From Paenibacillus guangzhouensis (GTDB lineage: Bacteria; Bacillota; Bacilli; Paenibacillales; Paenibacillaceae), in NCBI RefSeq assembly GCF_009363075.1, contig NZ_CP045293.1:930001-994000 (forward strand): a stretch of DNA of 64,000 bases. The letters are read 5' to 3'. Of this stretch, positions 1 to 9,150 are shown in pieces. The stretch's first letter is position 1. Every line of letters starts with the position of its first letter. A program made the translations under genes and the position numbers. A model generated the notes under the pieces. That model had not been told where the DNA came from and searched no databases. It saw only the letters and a list, made by a program, of their open reading frames with translations.

Positions 1-966
1 CTTCTGAATCGTCGTGGATACTCGACTTTCGTCATGTGCCGGACTTGCGGTTACGTCGCGCAGTGCCCGGAATGCGACATCGCCTTGACCTACCACCAGA
101 AATCGAATCATTTACGCTGCCACTACTGCGGTCATGCCGAGAAGGCGCCGAAGACCTGTCCTTCCTGTGAGAGCGAGCATATTCGTTATTTTGGTACGGG
201 TACGCAGCGTGTCGAAGAGGAGCTCTCTAAGCTGTTCCCAGGCATTCGCGTCATTCGCATGGACGTGGATACGACGACGGAGAAGGGCTCACATGAGAAG
301 CTGCTCGGACAATTCAGGGATCGTCAGGCGGATGTACTCCTCGGGACGCAGATGGTCGCGAAGGGGCTCGATTTCCCTTATGTGACCTTAGTTGGCGTTA
401 TTACGGCAGACTCAGCGCTCAATATTCCGGATTTCCGTGCTGCGGAGCGTACGTTCCAGCTGCTCACGCAGGTCGCTGGCCGTGCTGGCCGCCATCATCT
501 GCCAGGCGAAGTTTATATTCAGACCTATACACCGGAGCATTATTCCATTCAGCATGCATCGGAGCATCATTATGAGCCGTTTGCCCGGGATGAGTTGGAG
601 CATCGCTGGAAAAGGGCCTATCCGCCATATTGCAATTTGATCCTGATTACGTTCTCGCATGAGCAGCTTCCGCTGCTCGTTCGGATGAGTGAGAATTTCG
701 CGACTCGCGTCAGGGAGCAGGCGATTGCACGGGGGTGGAGCCAGGCGTTAGATCGTCCATCGGAGGATGCATTCGAGCTGCTTGGACCTGTTGCGTCGCC
801 GATGCCGCGGATCAAGAATAGATACAGATTTCAATGTATGTTAAAATATCGTGGGAACGTTGATGCCGTGCAGCTCGTACGTGCGGTTAGCGCGGAGTTC
901 GATGAACATGTGCGGGGACAACAGCTGCTTATTAGCGTGGATGTCGACCCCCAGATGTTAATGTAA
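1..966 (+). CDS. priA: Primosomal protein N' (replication restart helicase PriA), 3' part
   Basis: This is the C-terminal ~320 residues of the PriA helicase, which reloads the replisome at stalled forks. The reading frame is open from base 1, so the gene starts before the window; the ATG at 34 is internal. Visible first is the zinc-binding insert, with eight cysteines in CxxC pairs (CRTCG, CPECD, CHYCG, CPSCE). Next come the C-terminal helicase motifs, GTQMVAKGLDFP and QVAGRAGR (residues ~115-160), and the PriA C-terminal domain. The stop is at 964-966 and def follows after 40 bases. The priA-def-fmt-rsmB order is standard in Bacilli. Identity is certain; only the start is missing. Confidence 0.97.
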   Translation, partial: LLNRRGYSTFVMCRTCGYVAQCPECDIALTYHQKSNHLRCHYCGHAEKAPKTCPSCESEHIRYFGTGTQRVEEELSKLFPGIRVIRMDVDTTTEKGSHEKLLGQFRDRQADVLLGTQMVAKGLDFPYVTLVGVITADSALNIPDFRAAERTFQLLTQVAGRAGRHHLPGEVYIQTYTPEHYSIQHASEHHYEPFARDELEHRWKRAYPPYCNLILITFSHEQLPLLVRMSENFATRVREQAIARGWSQALDRPSEDAFELLGPVASPMPRIKNRYRFQCMLKYRGNVDAVQLVRAVSAEFDEHVRGQQLLISVDVDPQMLM

Positions 967-1006
967 CGGATAAATAGAGAAAAAGTGAATAAAGGTGGGT
1001 GCTATC

Positions 1007-1489
1007 ATGGCCATTCGAGTGATTGTACAAGAGCCGGATCCGGTTCTGCATAAACGTGCGAAAGAAGTAACGGAAATTACGCCTAAAATAACAAAATTGA
1101 TCGATGATATGGCAGATACAATGTATGATGCGGAAGGTGTTGGTTTGGCGGCACCGCAGGTGGGTATCCTGAAGCGTATTATCGTTATTGATTGCGGAGA
1201 TGAACACGGGTTAATCGAGATGATCAATCCGGAGATTATTTCCAAAGAAGGCGAGCAATTTGGTTCGGAGGGCTGCCTAAGTATTGCAGGAATCAGTGGC
1301 GACGTACGCCGTGCGATGACGGTGACGGTGAAGGGCTTGAATCGTCATGGCGAAGAAATTACAATTACGGGCTCTGAGCTGCTGGCACGTGCATTCCAGC
1401 ACGAAGTTGATCATTTGAACGGCATCTTGTTCACAGAGCTTGCTGAGAAACTTTATGATGCTACCGAACGGAAAGGCAAGGAGAATTAA
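1007..1489 (+). CDS. def: Peptide deformylase
   Basis: Removes the N-formyl group from nascent proteins in the cytoplasm using a metal ion. All three family motifs are present: GVGLAAPQVG (motif 1, with the catalytic Gln), EGCLS (motif 2, metal-ligand Cys) and QHEVDHLNG (motif 3, HExxH-type metal ligands and catalytic Glu). The 160-residue length is normal for the short type. I chose the ATG at 1007 because AGGTGG at 993-998 sits eight bases upstream; an in-frame GTG at 995 would lie inside that Shine-Dalgarno sequence. The stop TAA directly abuts the ATG of fmt, so the two genes are translationally coupled, which fits their opposite roles in the formylation cycle. Confidence 0.97.
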   Translation: MAIRVIVQEPDPVLHKRAKEVTEITPKITKLIDDMADTMYDAEGVGLAAPQVGILKRIIVIDCGDEHGLIEMINPEIISKEGEQFGSEGCLSIAGISGDVRRAMTVTVKGLNRHGEEITITGSELLARAFQHEVDHLNGILFTELAEKLYDATERKGKEN

Positions 1490-2419
1490 ATGAAAATCGT
1501 ATTTATGGGGACGCCGGAATTCGCTGTCCCATCACTGCAAATGTTACTAGCCGAAGGGTACGACGTGGCTGCTGTTGTCTCGCAGCCCGATCGCCCGAAA
1601 GGTCGCAAGAAGGTATTAACACCAACCCCTGTGAAAGAAGTAGCAGTTGAGAAGGGCATTCCGGTACTACAGCCGCTTAAACTGCGCAGTCCGGATTCGG
1701 TTGAGGAACTGGCGAAGCTGCAACCTGACTTAATCGTCACCGCTGCTTATGGGCAGATTCTGCCGAAGGCTGTATTGGATCTTCCGCGATTGGGCTGTAT
1801 TAACGTGCATGGCTCGCTCTTGCCAGAGTATCGCGGAGGCGCACCAATTCAGCGTTCGATCATGAACGGTGAGACGGTTACGGGTGTAACGATTATGTAT
1901 ATGGCAGAAGGCCTCGATACAGGCGATATGATCTCGCGTGTTGAGGTGCCGATTACGGATGAAGATACAGCAGGCACCATGTTCGAGAAACTTAGCGTTG
2001 CCGGCGCCAATCTGCTGCGTGAGACGCTGCCTGAATTGATTGCAGGGCGGATTGAAGCCATGAAGCAGGATGATTCCCTCGCTACCTATTCGCCGAATTT
2101 GACGCGTGATGACGAACGCATTGACTGGACACGGAGCTCTAGAGAGATCTTTAATCAAGTGCGCGGTCTTGTCCCTTGGTCGGGTGGATTTACCCTTTGG
2201 CAGGAGGAAGTGTTCAAGGTATGGGCTTGCCGCATATCATCCAGCACTTCGGATGCTGCACCGGGAAAGGTCCTTGCCTGCGATTCGAATGGCATTGAAG
2301 TGAAGACGGGCGATGGCTCAATCATCCTGACGCAGGTACAGCCTGCCGGCAAAAAAGCGATGGATGCTGCGGAATTTGTTCGCGGCGGGAAAATGACGAA
2401 GGGAACGTTGTTCACGTGA
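1490..2419 (+). CDS. fmt: Methionyl-tRNA formyltransferase
   Basis: Transfers a formyl group from 10-formyl-THF to initiator Met-tRNA. The 309 residues match the family length. The N-terminal formyltransferase fold begins MKIVFMGTPEFAVPSL. The catalytic segment with the Asn-His-Asp set is recognisable in INVHGSLLPEYRGGAPIQ and the following TGVTIMYMAEGLDTGDM. A C-terminal tRNA-binding domain follows. The gene starts immediately after the def stop and its TGA overlaps the GTG of rsmB, so def, fmt and rsmB form one translationally coupled operon. Confidence 0.97.
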   Translation: MKIVFMGTPEFAVPSLQMLLAEGYDVAAVVSQPDRPKGRKKVLTPTPVKEVAVEKGIPVLQPLKLRSPDSVEELAKLQPDLIVTAAYGQILPKAVLDLPRLGCINVHGSLLPEYRGGAPIQRSIMNGETVTGVTIMYMAEGLDTGDMISRVEVPITDEDTAGTMFEKLSVAGANLLRETLPELIAGRIEAMKQDDSLATYSPNLTRDDERIDWTRSSREIFNQVRGLVPWSGGFTLWQEEVFKVWACRISSSTSDAAPGKVLACDSNGIEVKTGDGSIILTQVQPAGKKAMDAAEFVRGGKMTKGTLFT

Positions 2420-3801
2420 GCGGGCCGGCGAAAAGAAAGCTGTCTGCGAGGGAAGTTGCTCTGGATGTCTTGACGCGTGTCGAGCAGGAGGGCGCATATA
2501 GCAACCTGCTCCTGAACCAATCACTTCAGAAATTGCAGCTCGATCGTACCGAGGCTGGATTTGCAACGGAGCTGGTCTATGGGACGATCCAACGCTTGAA
2601 TACGATTGATTACTTCTTAAGTTCATTCGTGACCAAAGGGCTTGCAAAGCTGCAGCCTTGGGTACGAAATTTGCTGCGGTTAAGCTTCTACCAGATCTAC
2701 TACCTGGATCGCATTCCGCCGCATGCAGCCGTGAACGAAGCGGTGAACATCGCCAAGCGGAAGGGTCATCAAGGGATATCCGGTATGGTAAACGGTGTGC
2801 TGCGGAATGTGCTGCGCAATAAAGAATCGCTTCACATTCCGGAATCGATGGATCGCATTGCGCGCATCGCGCTCACCTATTCGCACCCCGAATGGATGGT
2901 CGAACGCTGGGTTCGGCAGTACGGAGAAGAGGCTGCCATAGCGATGTGTGCCTCGAATAACGAAGCACCCCATGTCAGTGTCCGTGTGAATACGGTGAAG
3001 ACGGATCGTGCTTCGATGATCCAGGACATGGTATCGGCCGGCATGGATGCTCGTCCATCAGAGCTATCGCCTGCAGGCGTTGTGGTTGATAGCGGCGGCA
3101 ATATGGCACTTACCGATTGGTACAAAGACGGACTCTTCTCTGTGCAAGATGAGAGCTCGATGCTCGTTGCTGAAGCGCTGCGTCCTGAGCCAGGTATGCA
3201 GGTGTTGGACTGCTGCGCTGCTCCGGGAGGCAAGACGGCGCATATCGCCGAGCTGATGAACGATACAGGACATGTTCTTGCCAACGATGTGCACCCGCAC
3301 AAGCAGAAGCTGATCGCAGAGCAGGCGTTCCGCCTGAAGCTGGGATCGATTGAGACGAGAGTAAGCGATGCCCTGACATTGGCCAAGCAGCTCAAGCCAG
3401 CTTCCTTCGACCGGATTCTGCTTGATGCGCCCTGCTCCGGCTTAGGCGTCATTCGGCGCAAACCGGACTTGAAATGGGCGAAACAGCCGGAGGAAGTCGA
3501 GCAGATTGCCGCACTGCAGTCGAAGCTGCTCGACGAGGTACAGTCCCTGCTGCGTCCGGGCGGCATTCTCGTCTACAGCACGTGCACAACCGAACCGGAG
3601 GAGAACGTGCGTATGGCAGAAGCCTTCCTTGCGCGGCATCCTGATTTTACTTGGGCGGGCGAAGCCTCCGCGAGTCCGGCATGGCTAGAGATTTGCAATA
3701 AGACAGAGGCATCGGAACATGCGAGTCTGATTCAAATCCTACCGCATCAGTATCATTCGGACGGATTTTTTATCGCAAGATTTATGAAGCGTCAAGCGTA
3801 A
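2416..3801 (+). CDS. rsmB: 16S rRNA (cytosine-967-C5)-methyltransferase RsmB
   Basis: Methylates C967 of 16S rRNA with SAM. The first ~150 residues are a NusB-like RNA-binding domain (LSAREVALDVLTRVEQEGAYSN onward). The C-terminal half is a Rossmann methyltransferase with the SAM motif VLDCCAAPGGKTAH, the catalytic LDAPCSGLG and the second family cysteine in YSTCTT. Length 461 aa is typical. The GTG start overlaps the fmt stop by four bases. A strong hairpin directly after the stop closes the operon. Confidence 0.96.
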   Translation: MSGPAKRKLSAREVALDVLTRVEQEGAYSNLLLNQSLQKLQLDRTEAGFATELVYGTIQRLNTIDYFLSSFVTKGLAKLQPWVRNLLRLSFYQIYYLDRIPPHAAVNEAVNIAKRKGHQGISGMVNGVLRNVLRNKESLHIPESMDRIARIALTYSHPEWMVERWVRQYGEEAAIAMCASNNEAPHVSVRVNTVKTDRASMIQDMVSAGMDARPSELSPAGVVVDSGGNMALTDWYKDGLFSVQDESSMLVAEALRPEPGMQVLDCCAAPGGKTAHIAELMNDTGHVLANDVHPHKQKLIAEQAFRLKLGSIETRVSDALTLAKQLKPASFDRILLDAPCSGLGVIRRKPDLKWAKQPEEVEQIAALQSKLLDEVQSLLRPGGILVYSTCTTEPEENVRMAEAFLARHPDFTWAGEASASPAWLEICNKTEASEHASLIQILPHQYHSDGFFIARFMKRQA

Positions 3802-3808
3802 TGGATCA

Positions 3809-3852
3809 AAGAACCTCCTATCCCACAGAAGTTAGTGGGATGGGAGGTTCTT
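3809..3852. terminator. Bidirectional terminator between rsmB and gerQ
   Basis: An 18-bp stem (3809-3826 against 3835-3852, one G-U type mismatch) closes an 8-base loop. It starts AAGAACCTCC and ends GGAGGTTCTT, with T-rich sequence on both sides. It lies between two convergent genes and can serve both. Confidence 0.85.
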
Positions 3853-3894
3853 GTTGTCCTTATCTTCTTCGCATGGTTAGACTTGATACCTAGA

Positions 3895-4434
3895 TTAGCG
3901 AGGTTGAGGCGGGTTGCCAATAACGCCTGGATACGTATAGTTAAGTGGTTCGTCAAAAGTTATATAATCGAGGTTCACCATCAGCAGGAGGATACGTTGT
4001 CCTGTTGTTGTATCGCTAATAATAATGTGATCGCGCCCTGCTGCTTCGATGACACCGCGGAATATTTTGGCGTTCCATTCACAGTTATTCTCATATGTCA
4101 TATAGAAGGTACCAACTTTGCCAAGGTTCAGGCGAAGGATATTCTCTACATAAGATTGCTCAAATTGAGGTGGGGATACGGTCGTCCCTGATGGTGTAAT
4201 CAGGTCGCCGGTTGTGGCGGCCATAGGCCCGACGGGCGTGCCGGGTGCTACCCCTTGCATTTGCATACCAGGTGCTACCCCCTGCATTTGCATTTGCATG
4301 CCAGGGTTCATAGGAGCGGTAGGTGGATACCCAGGCATGGTGCTTTGCGGCATTGGGATTCCTGCTGGTGCTGGAGCGGGAGCTGGCATCATGTAGCCAT
4401 AGTTACCTGTTGATCCTCGATAAACGTAATTCAT
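3895..4434 (-). CDS. gerQ: Spore coat protein GerQ
   Basis: GerQ is an inner-coat protein that holds the lytic enzyme CwlJ in the spore and is cross-linked by transglutaminase in Bacillus. The conserved ~90-residue C-terminal domain (FEQSYVENILRLNLGK to GQRILLLMVNLDYITFDEP) is clear. The N-terminal half is low-complexity, rich in Pro, Met, Gln and Gly. It holds a PAPAPAPAG run and a near-perfect tandem repeat of MQMQGVAPG. The 179 residues match B. subtilis GerQ. The start ATG at 4434 has GAGGAGG upstream. It lies 47 bases downstream of cwlJ in the same direction, the known cwlJ-gerQ pairing. Confidence 0.93.
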   Translation of the reverse strand: MNYVYRGSTGNYGYMMPAPAPAPAGIPMPQSTMPGYPPTAPMNPGMQMQMQGVAPGMQMQGVAPGTPVGPMAATTGDLITPSGTTVSPPQFEQSYVENILRLNLGKVGTFYMTYENNCEWNAKIFRGVIEAAGRDHIIISDTTTGQRILLLMVNLDYITFDEPLNYTYPGVIGNPPQPR

Positions 4435-4481
4435 TGCGTTCTATTCCTCCTCAAATATTATCTCTTTTTTAGGTATTGCCA

Positions 4482-4907
4482 TTAACGATAGACTTGCGGG
4501 CAGTCTTCTCCCTTCGGGACATAGAAGCAATGTAATTTGAATCTGCCGCTGTGCTGTTGGTTATACCAAGTGGGCGGACAGTTTCCGACTGGACGGAAGT
4601 ACCATAGCGCATTGCTTGCTGGCCATAACTGCTCACCGTTGACAGCTCTCTGGGCAAGTCGGATATCTCTGTCGCGTGCTTTTTGATAGAAATATCCTTT
4701 CTGCGTCGCTTCGAATCCGCCGGGACTCTGGAAGACCATATCATTGATACTGCGAATGTTCTTGAAATCAAGACAGTCGGCTAGAATCCGGTTAACGCCT
4801 ACGTTGCCAACCATCAACATGCCTTGTTCGCCTTCCCCCTCTGCTTCAGCTCGCAGGAGCCGTGCTAGTAGCCTGATATCCCCTGAATTTGCTTTAACGA
4901 CAGCCAT
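4482..4907 (-). CDS. cwlJ: Spore cortex-lytic cell wall hydrolase CwlJ
   Basis: Germination-specific peptidoglycan hydrolase of the Hydrolase_2 (SleB/CwlJ) family, needed for Ca-dipicolinate-triggered germination. Family features include LARLLRAEAEGEGEQGMLMV with the catalytic Glu, GNVGVNRI, and the tail ALWYFRPVGNCPPTWYNQ followed by HCFYVP. The length of 141 aa matches CwlJ rather than SleB, and there is no signal peptide, as expected. I chose ATG 4907 (MAVVKANSGDIRLL), which aligns with known CwlJ starts and has AAGGGGTG upstream; an ATG 39 bases further out is in frame but lacks support. gerQ follows in the same operon. Confidence 0.94.
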   Translation of the reverse strand: MAVVKANSGDIRLLARLLRAEAEGEGEQGMLMVGNVGVNRILADCLDFKNIRSINDMVFQSPGGFEATQKGYFYQKARDRDIRLAQRAVNGEQLWPASNALWYFRPVGNCPPTWYNQQHSGRFKLHCFYVPKGEDCPQVYR

Positions 4908-5094
4908 AGTCTCTACACCCCTTCCGTCACTGACATGGTCATTCACCCATACCTATCATATTGAGCGAGGGGGTCAGAGGTGATTACTTTCTTGTGAAAA
5001 ATTCCCCCCTCTTTAGCCAGGGTGTTATTTATGTTAAAATAGGACGAATGAGATAAACTAAGTAGAAAATGGACTGAATAGGTTGTGAGAAAAA

Positions 5095-6138
5095 TTGGAT
5101 AAGCCATTTATTTATGATTTTACACTGGAAGAACTACAAACATGGGCCAAGGAGAATGGTGAGTCTGCATTTCGTGCGGCTCAAATCTTCGATTGGATTT
5201 ATGTGAAACGCGTCAATAGCTTTGAACAAATGAGTAATTTGTCCAAAGAACTTCGGCATAAACTAGAAGAGCAGTTTCAGTTTGTAACCTTAAAAGAAAT
5301 TACGAAGTATGAATCCAAAGACGGAACGGTGAAATTCCTATTCGGCCTTCACGATGAGCATGCGATTGAGACGGTTGTCATGAAGCACAATTACGGGAAT
5401 AGCGTATGCGTTACGACGCAAGTTGGCTGCCGTGTCGGCTGTACGTTCTGCGCTTCCACACTTGGCGGATTGAAACGGAATTTAACAGCGGGCGAGATCG
5501 TCGCACAGGTCGTTCAAGCGCAGAAGATTCTCGATACACGCGGTGAACGGGTAAGCAGTATTGTCATTATGGGAACGGGCGAACCTTTTGAGAATTATGA
5601 TGAGACGATGAAATTCTTACGTCTGATGATTCATGAGAAAGGGCTGAATATTGGACAGCGCCACATCACCGTCTCGACGAGTGGTATTGTACCGAATATC
5701 TATAAATTTGCAGATGAGAATACACAGATTAATCTAGCGATTTCCATCCATGCACCGAATGATGCGCTTCGTTCGAAGTTGATGCCCGTGAATCGCAGAT
5801 TCCCTTTCAACGATGTGATGGATGCGCTTCGTTATTACTTAGCGAAGACAGGACGCAGAATTACGTTCGAATACGCCCTCATTGGCGGCGTGAACGATCG
5901 GCCTGAACACGCGGAGGAACTTGCGGATGTCATTAAGGACATGCTCTGCCATGTGAACCTGATTCCAGTTAACCACGTCCCAGAGCGCAACTACGTTAGA
6001 ACACCACGTAACGATATTTTCGAATTCCAACGGATTCTTGAGCGCAAAGGTATTAATGCGACGATTCGTCGCGAACAAGGTCATGATATTGCTGCTGCTT
6101 GCGGACAATTGCGGGCGAAGCATTTGGAAGCAAAATAG
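5095..6138 (+). CDS. rlmN: Dual-specificity RNA methyltransferase RlmN
   Basis: Radical-SAM enzyme that makes 2-methyladenosine at A2503 of 23S rRNA and A37 of some tRNAs. The CxxxCxxC cluster motif is visible in [12 protein letters not shown], followed by [16 protein letters not shown] and the [10 protein letters not shown] motif. The second catalytic Cys is in the C-terminal [13 protein letters not shown]. Length 347 aa is normal. The only suitable start is TTG 5095 with a weak Shine-Dalgarno sequence (GTTGTGAGA); no better start is in frame. It heads the rlmN-prpC-prkC-rsgA-rpe run, where prpC follows after 13 bases. Confidence 0.95.
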   Translation: MDKPFIYDFTLEELQTWAKENGESAFRAAQIFDWIYVKRVNSFEQMSNLSKELRHKLEEQFQFVTLKEITKYESKDGTVKFLFGLHDEHAIETVVMKHNYGNSVCVTTQVGCRVGCTFCASTLGGLKRNLTAGEIVAQVVQAQKILDTRGERVSSIVIMGTGEPFENYDETMKFLRLMIHEKGLNIGQRHITVSTSGIVPNIYKFADENTQINLAISIHAPNDALRSKLMPVNRRFPFNDVMDALRYYLAKTGRRITFEYALIGGVNDRPEHAEELADVIKDMLCHVNLIPVNHVPERNYVRTPRNDIFEFQRILERKGINATIRREQGHDIAAACGQLRAKHLEAK

Positions 6139-6151
6139 CGAGGTGAGAGCC

Positions 6152-6925
6152 ATGAATATGGTACAGCGTTCTGATGTTGGGCGCGTTCGAACAGTCAATG
6201 AAGATCTATCTTGGGTACAAGCTCTTGACAGTGGGGTAACCCTTGCGATTGTTGCGGATGGTATGGGGGGGCATCAAGCGGGGGATACCGCGAGTCGGCT
6301 CGCCGTAGAGACCGTCTCTCAGCAATTGATGTCGATTGGTTCAGGGCTTTCTGCTGAAGAATTAGGCAATGCGCTAGCTGCAGCGATTTTGCGTGCGAAC
6401 CGCGTGATTTACGAACTCGCTTCGCAAGACAGGAAGTATCATAATATGGGGACGACGATCGTTGCTGTCCTTCTCGATGGTCTGAAGGGGATGATCGGCC
6501 ATATCGGAGATAGTCGCGTCTACAAAATTAATGAAGATGTGATTGAACAATTGACAGAGGATCATTCCCTCGTGAATGAACTGGTGAAGAAGGGTCAGAT
6601 TAGCAGCGAAGAAGCACAGCATCATCCGATGAAAAATGTTGTGACTCGCGCATTAGGAACGGACCCGCATGTATCTGTGGAATTGATCCCAGTCGAACTG
6701 GCGCAGCACGACACACTCATGCTGTGCAGCGACGGGTTAAGTAATCGCGTTACGGAAGATGAAATGAAGCATACCGTCAATACCGTGCAGAACTCTCTTG
6801 CTGCGAGAGCAGATCAACTGCTTCAGTTAGCCCTTCAAGCGGGCGGGGAAGATAATATAACAGTTGTTCTATTAGAACAGACATCAAGAATTAACAACAA
6901 TGCAGTAAGGGGGTGGGCGGAATGA
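6152..6925 (+). CDS. prpC: PP2C-type Ser/Thr protein phosphatase PrpC
   Basis: Mn-dependent cytoplasmic phosphatase that reverses phosphorylation by PrkC. The PP2C motifs are in order: DVGRVRTVNED, VADGMGGHQAG (metal Asp and Gly), GDSRVY, LTEDHS, LCSDGLSN and GGEDNITVV. The 257 residues match the bacterial Stp/PrpC length. ATG 6152 was chosen because AGGTGAG lies six bases upstream. Its TGA overlaps the ATG of prkC (ATGA at 6922-6925), so phosphatase and kinase are made together. Confidence 0.95.
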   Translation: MNMVQRSDVGRVRTVNEDLSWVQALDSGVTLAIVADGMGGHQAGDTASRLAVETVSQQLMSIGSGLSAEELGNALAAAILRANRVIYELASQDRKYHNMGTTIVAVLLDGLKGMIGHIGDSRVYKINEDVIEQLTEDHSLVNELVKKGQISSEEAQHHPMKNVVTRALGTDPHVSVELIPVELAQHDTLMLCSDGLSNRVTEDEMKHTVNTVQNSLAARADQLLQLALQAGGEDNITVVLLEQTSRINNNAVRGWAE

Positions 6926-9096
6926 TTGGTCATGAACTAGGCGGACGTTATGAGATACTAACACGAATTGGCGGCGGCGGTATGGCGCTGGTCTACAAAG
7001 CCCAGGACCTGTTATTAGGTCGTAACGTAGCAGTCAAAATCTTGCGTCAAGAGTTCGTCCATGATGAGGAGTTTATTCGTCGTTTTCGCCGGGAGGCGCA
7101 GTCAGCTGCAGCCTTATCCCATCCGAATGTGGTAAGTATCTATGATGTAGGTCAAGAGGAAGATATTCATTACATTGTGATGGAATACGTCGAAGGACAG
7201 AATTTAAATGAGTATATTAAAGAGAAAGCGCCGTTGCAGGCCGAAGAAGCGATACATATTGCGATGCAAATCTGCGATGCGTTGGATCATGCGCACCAGA
7301 ACGAGATTATTCACCGGGACATTAAGCCGCATAACATTCTTATCGGTAAAAATGGACGCGTGAAGGTAACGGATTTCGGGATTGCACGTGCTGTGACGTC
7401 GTCTACGATCACACAAGCAGGTTCGGTGTTGGGGTCCGTGCATTATTTCTCGCCAGAGCATGCGAAGGGTGTTGCTACGGGTGCAAAGTCAGATCTATAT
7501 TCACTTGGCATTGTGTTGTATCAGATGCTTACAGCCCGTCTGCCTTTCCTTGGCGAGAGTCCAATCAGCGTTGCGCTGAAGCATCTGCAGGATGAGTTCG
7601 AGGAGCCGCGTGTGGTTAATCCGATGATTCCGCAGAGTGTGGAGAATATTATTCTGAAATCCATGCGTAAGAATCCGCAGGAACGCTATCAATCGGCCAA
7701 AGAGATGATGGCGGATTTGGATACATGTCTGTCGGCGAATCGGCTGCACGAGAAGAAGATTGATTTTATAGACGATGCATTCATCGATGAGCAGAAGACA
7801 CGTGTGATCCCAGCGATTAAACCAGATCGTGTTCCGCCGAAGAAGACGGCTGCACCGAGTACTCGAGAAGTGAAAGATGAAGCGATAGAAGAGGAGTTCG
7901 AGACGAAAGAGCCCAAGAAGAAGTGGGTGAAACCAACCATTTGGGTCGGAGCGACACTCCTATTCCTAGCCGTCATGCTGGGCGTTGTGCTGTATGTGCA
8001 GAAGCTCGTCTATGTACCAGAAGTGACGGTACCAAACCTCGTGAAGCTCACGGAGGAAGAGGCGAGGAAGCAACTCACGGATCTCGGGATTAGTATTGAA
8101 GAGCCGGTGACTCGTGTGAATAAAGAAGGTTTTGCGAAGGGAATTGTATTCGAGCAGAGCAAGCCGGAAGGTACGAAGGTGAAGGAAGGTTCTTCGATCT
8201 CGATCTCAGTCAGTGAAGGTGTTCCAACCTTCAAAATGCCAGACGTGACGAATAAGTCGTATGCAGATGCACGTCAGATGCTAATTGATCTGAAGGTGCC
8301 AGAGAACCAGATTACGAAAGTGGAAGAAAATAATGATAATGTTGCTGCGGGCATCGTGTTCGCACAAACACCTGAGTTTGATACAGAAAGTGACCTCACG
8401 AAGCTGCAAGTACGTCTTACGGTAAGTAAGGGCAAATCAGCTATCCCGATGCCAAACTTAGTTGGCATAACAGAAGACGAAGCGAAGGCGCTGATTCAAT
8501 CGAGCGGATTTAAGCTGGCAGCTGAATCGGGCGGCGTGAAGAGGGAGCCAAGCTACTTCCCGAAAGGTGAGGTATTCAAGCAATGGCCTTATGAACCGAA
8601 AGAGATGGCGGAACCGAATTCCGAGGTTATGATCTATGTAAGTTCGGGTTACCCGCCAGAAGCAATTGAATACACGTTCAATCTGCCAGTTGCGCCAGTT
8701 GAGGAGGGCAAGAAAAGCTCTATTCGGATTGTTTACTCCGATGCACGCGGAGAAAATATTGAATGGAGTGCCGCGCAGACCATCTCGCATGTACAGACCT
8801 TTGCAGTTGATCTTGTGCTTGCACCGAACAAAGATGGTGTCGTCAACGTCTATCGGAACAAAGAATTCCTCGATTCGTACCCTGTATCCTACTTCGATGC
8901 GAAGAATGGAACGGTTCAGATTCCGCAGATCGATGTCCCTGCAACAACGGACCCGACAACGGACGGAGGTACGACCGACGAATGGACTGATGGTACCGTT
9001 GATACAGGGAACAATGGAAATGGCAACGGAAACGGCAATGGCAATGGCCATGGTAATGGGAAAGATAAGAAAGATAAGCATAATGAAAATAATTAA
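6922..9096 (+). CDS. prkC: PASTA-domain Ser/Thr protein kinase PrkC
   Basis: Membrane kinase that senses muropeptides and links cell-wall state to growth and spore germination. The cytosolic kinase domain (1-270) has the Gly loop at 16-22, Lys39, HRD at 131-133 and DFG at 151-153. A charged linker leads to one membrane segment (~340-362), then three extracellular PASTA repeats (~368-575). A further ~110-residue beta-rich domain follows, then a tail with the run GNGNGNGNGNGHGNGK and a Lys/Asp-rich end. The start ATG 6922 overlaps the prpC stop; an upstream in-frame GTG (6913) lacks a spaced Shine-Dalgarno sequence. The Gly-Asn tail is not a usual part of the family. Confidence 0.95.
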   Translation: MIGHELGGRYEILTRIGGGGMALVYKAQDLLLGRNVAVKILRQEFVHDEEFIRRFRREAQSAAALSHPNVVSIYDVGQEEDIHYIVMEYVEGQNLNEYIKEKAPLQAEEAIHIAMQICDALDHAHQNEIIHRDIKPHNILIGKNGRVKVTDFGIARAVTSSTITQAGSVLGSVHYFSPEHAKGVATGAKSDLYSLGIVLYQMLTARLPFLGESPISVALKHLQDEFEEPRVVNPMIPQSVENIILKSMRKNPQERYQSAKEMMADLDTCLSANRLHEKKIDFIDDAFIDEQKTRVIPAIKPDRVPPKKTAAPSTREVKDEAIEEEFETKEPKKKWVKPTIWVGATLLFLAVMLGVVLYVQKLVYVPEVTVPNLVKLTEEEARKQLTDLGISIEEPVTRVNKEGFAKGIVFEQSKPEGTKVKEGSSISISVSEGVPTFKMPDVTNKSYADARQMLIDLKVPENQITKVEENNDNVAAGIVFAQTPEFDTESDLTKLQVRLTVSKGKSAIPMPNLVGITEDEAKALIQSSGFKLAAESGGVKREPSYFPKGEVFKQWPYEPKEMAEPNSEVMIYVSSGYPPEAIEYTFNLPVAPVEEGKKSSIRIVYSDARGENIEWSAAQTISHVQTFAVDLVLAPNKDGVVNVYRNKEFLDSYPVSYFDAKNGTVQIPQIDVPATTDPTTDGGTTDEWTDGTVDTGNNGNGNGNGNGNGHGNGKDKKDKHNENN

Positions 9097-9150
9097 GTCA
9101 TATCAAACGAAGCGGAGGGATGCTGCCATTCGAAGAATAGGAGCGAGAAT

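Noticed and set aside
2877-3566. 229-codon minus-strand frame opposite rsmB
   Set aside because: Shadow of rsmB; Ser/Cys-rich composition and no start signal.
4214-4396. 60-codon plus-strand frame opposite gerQ (Gly/Ile/Cys/Pro rich)
   Set aside because: It is the complement of the low-complexity GerQ repeat region.
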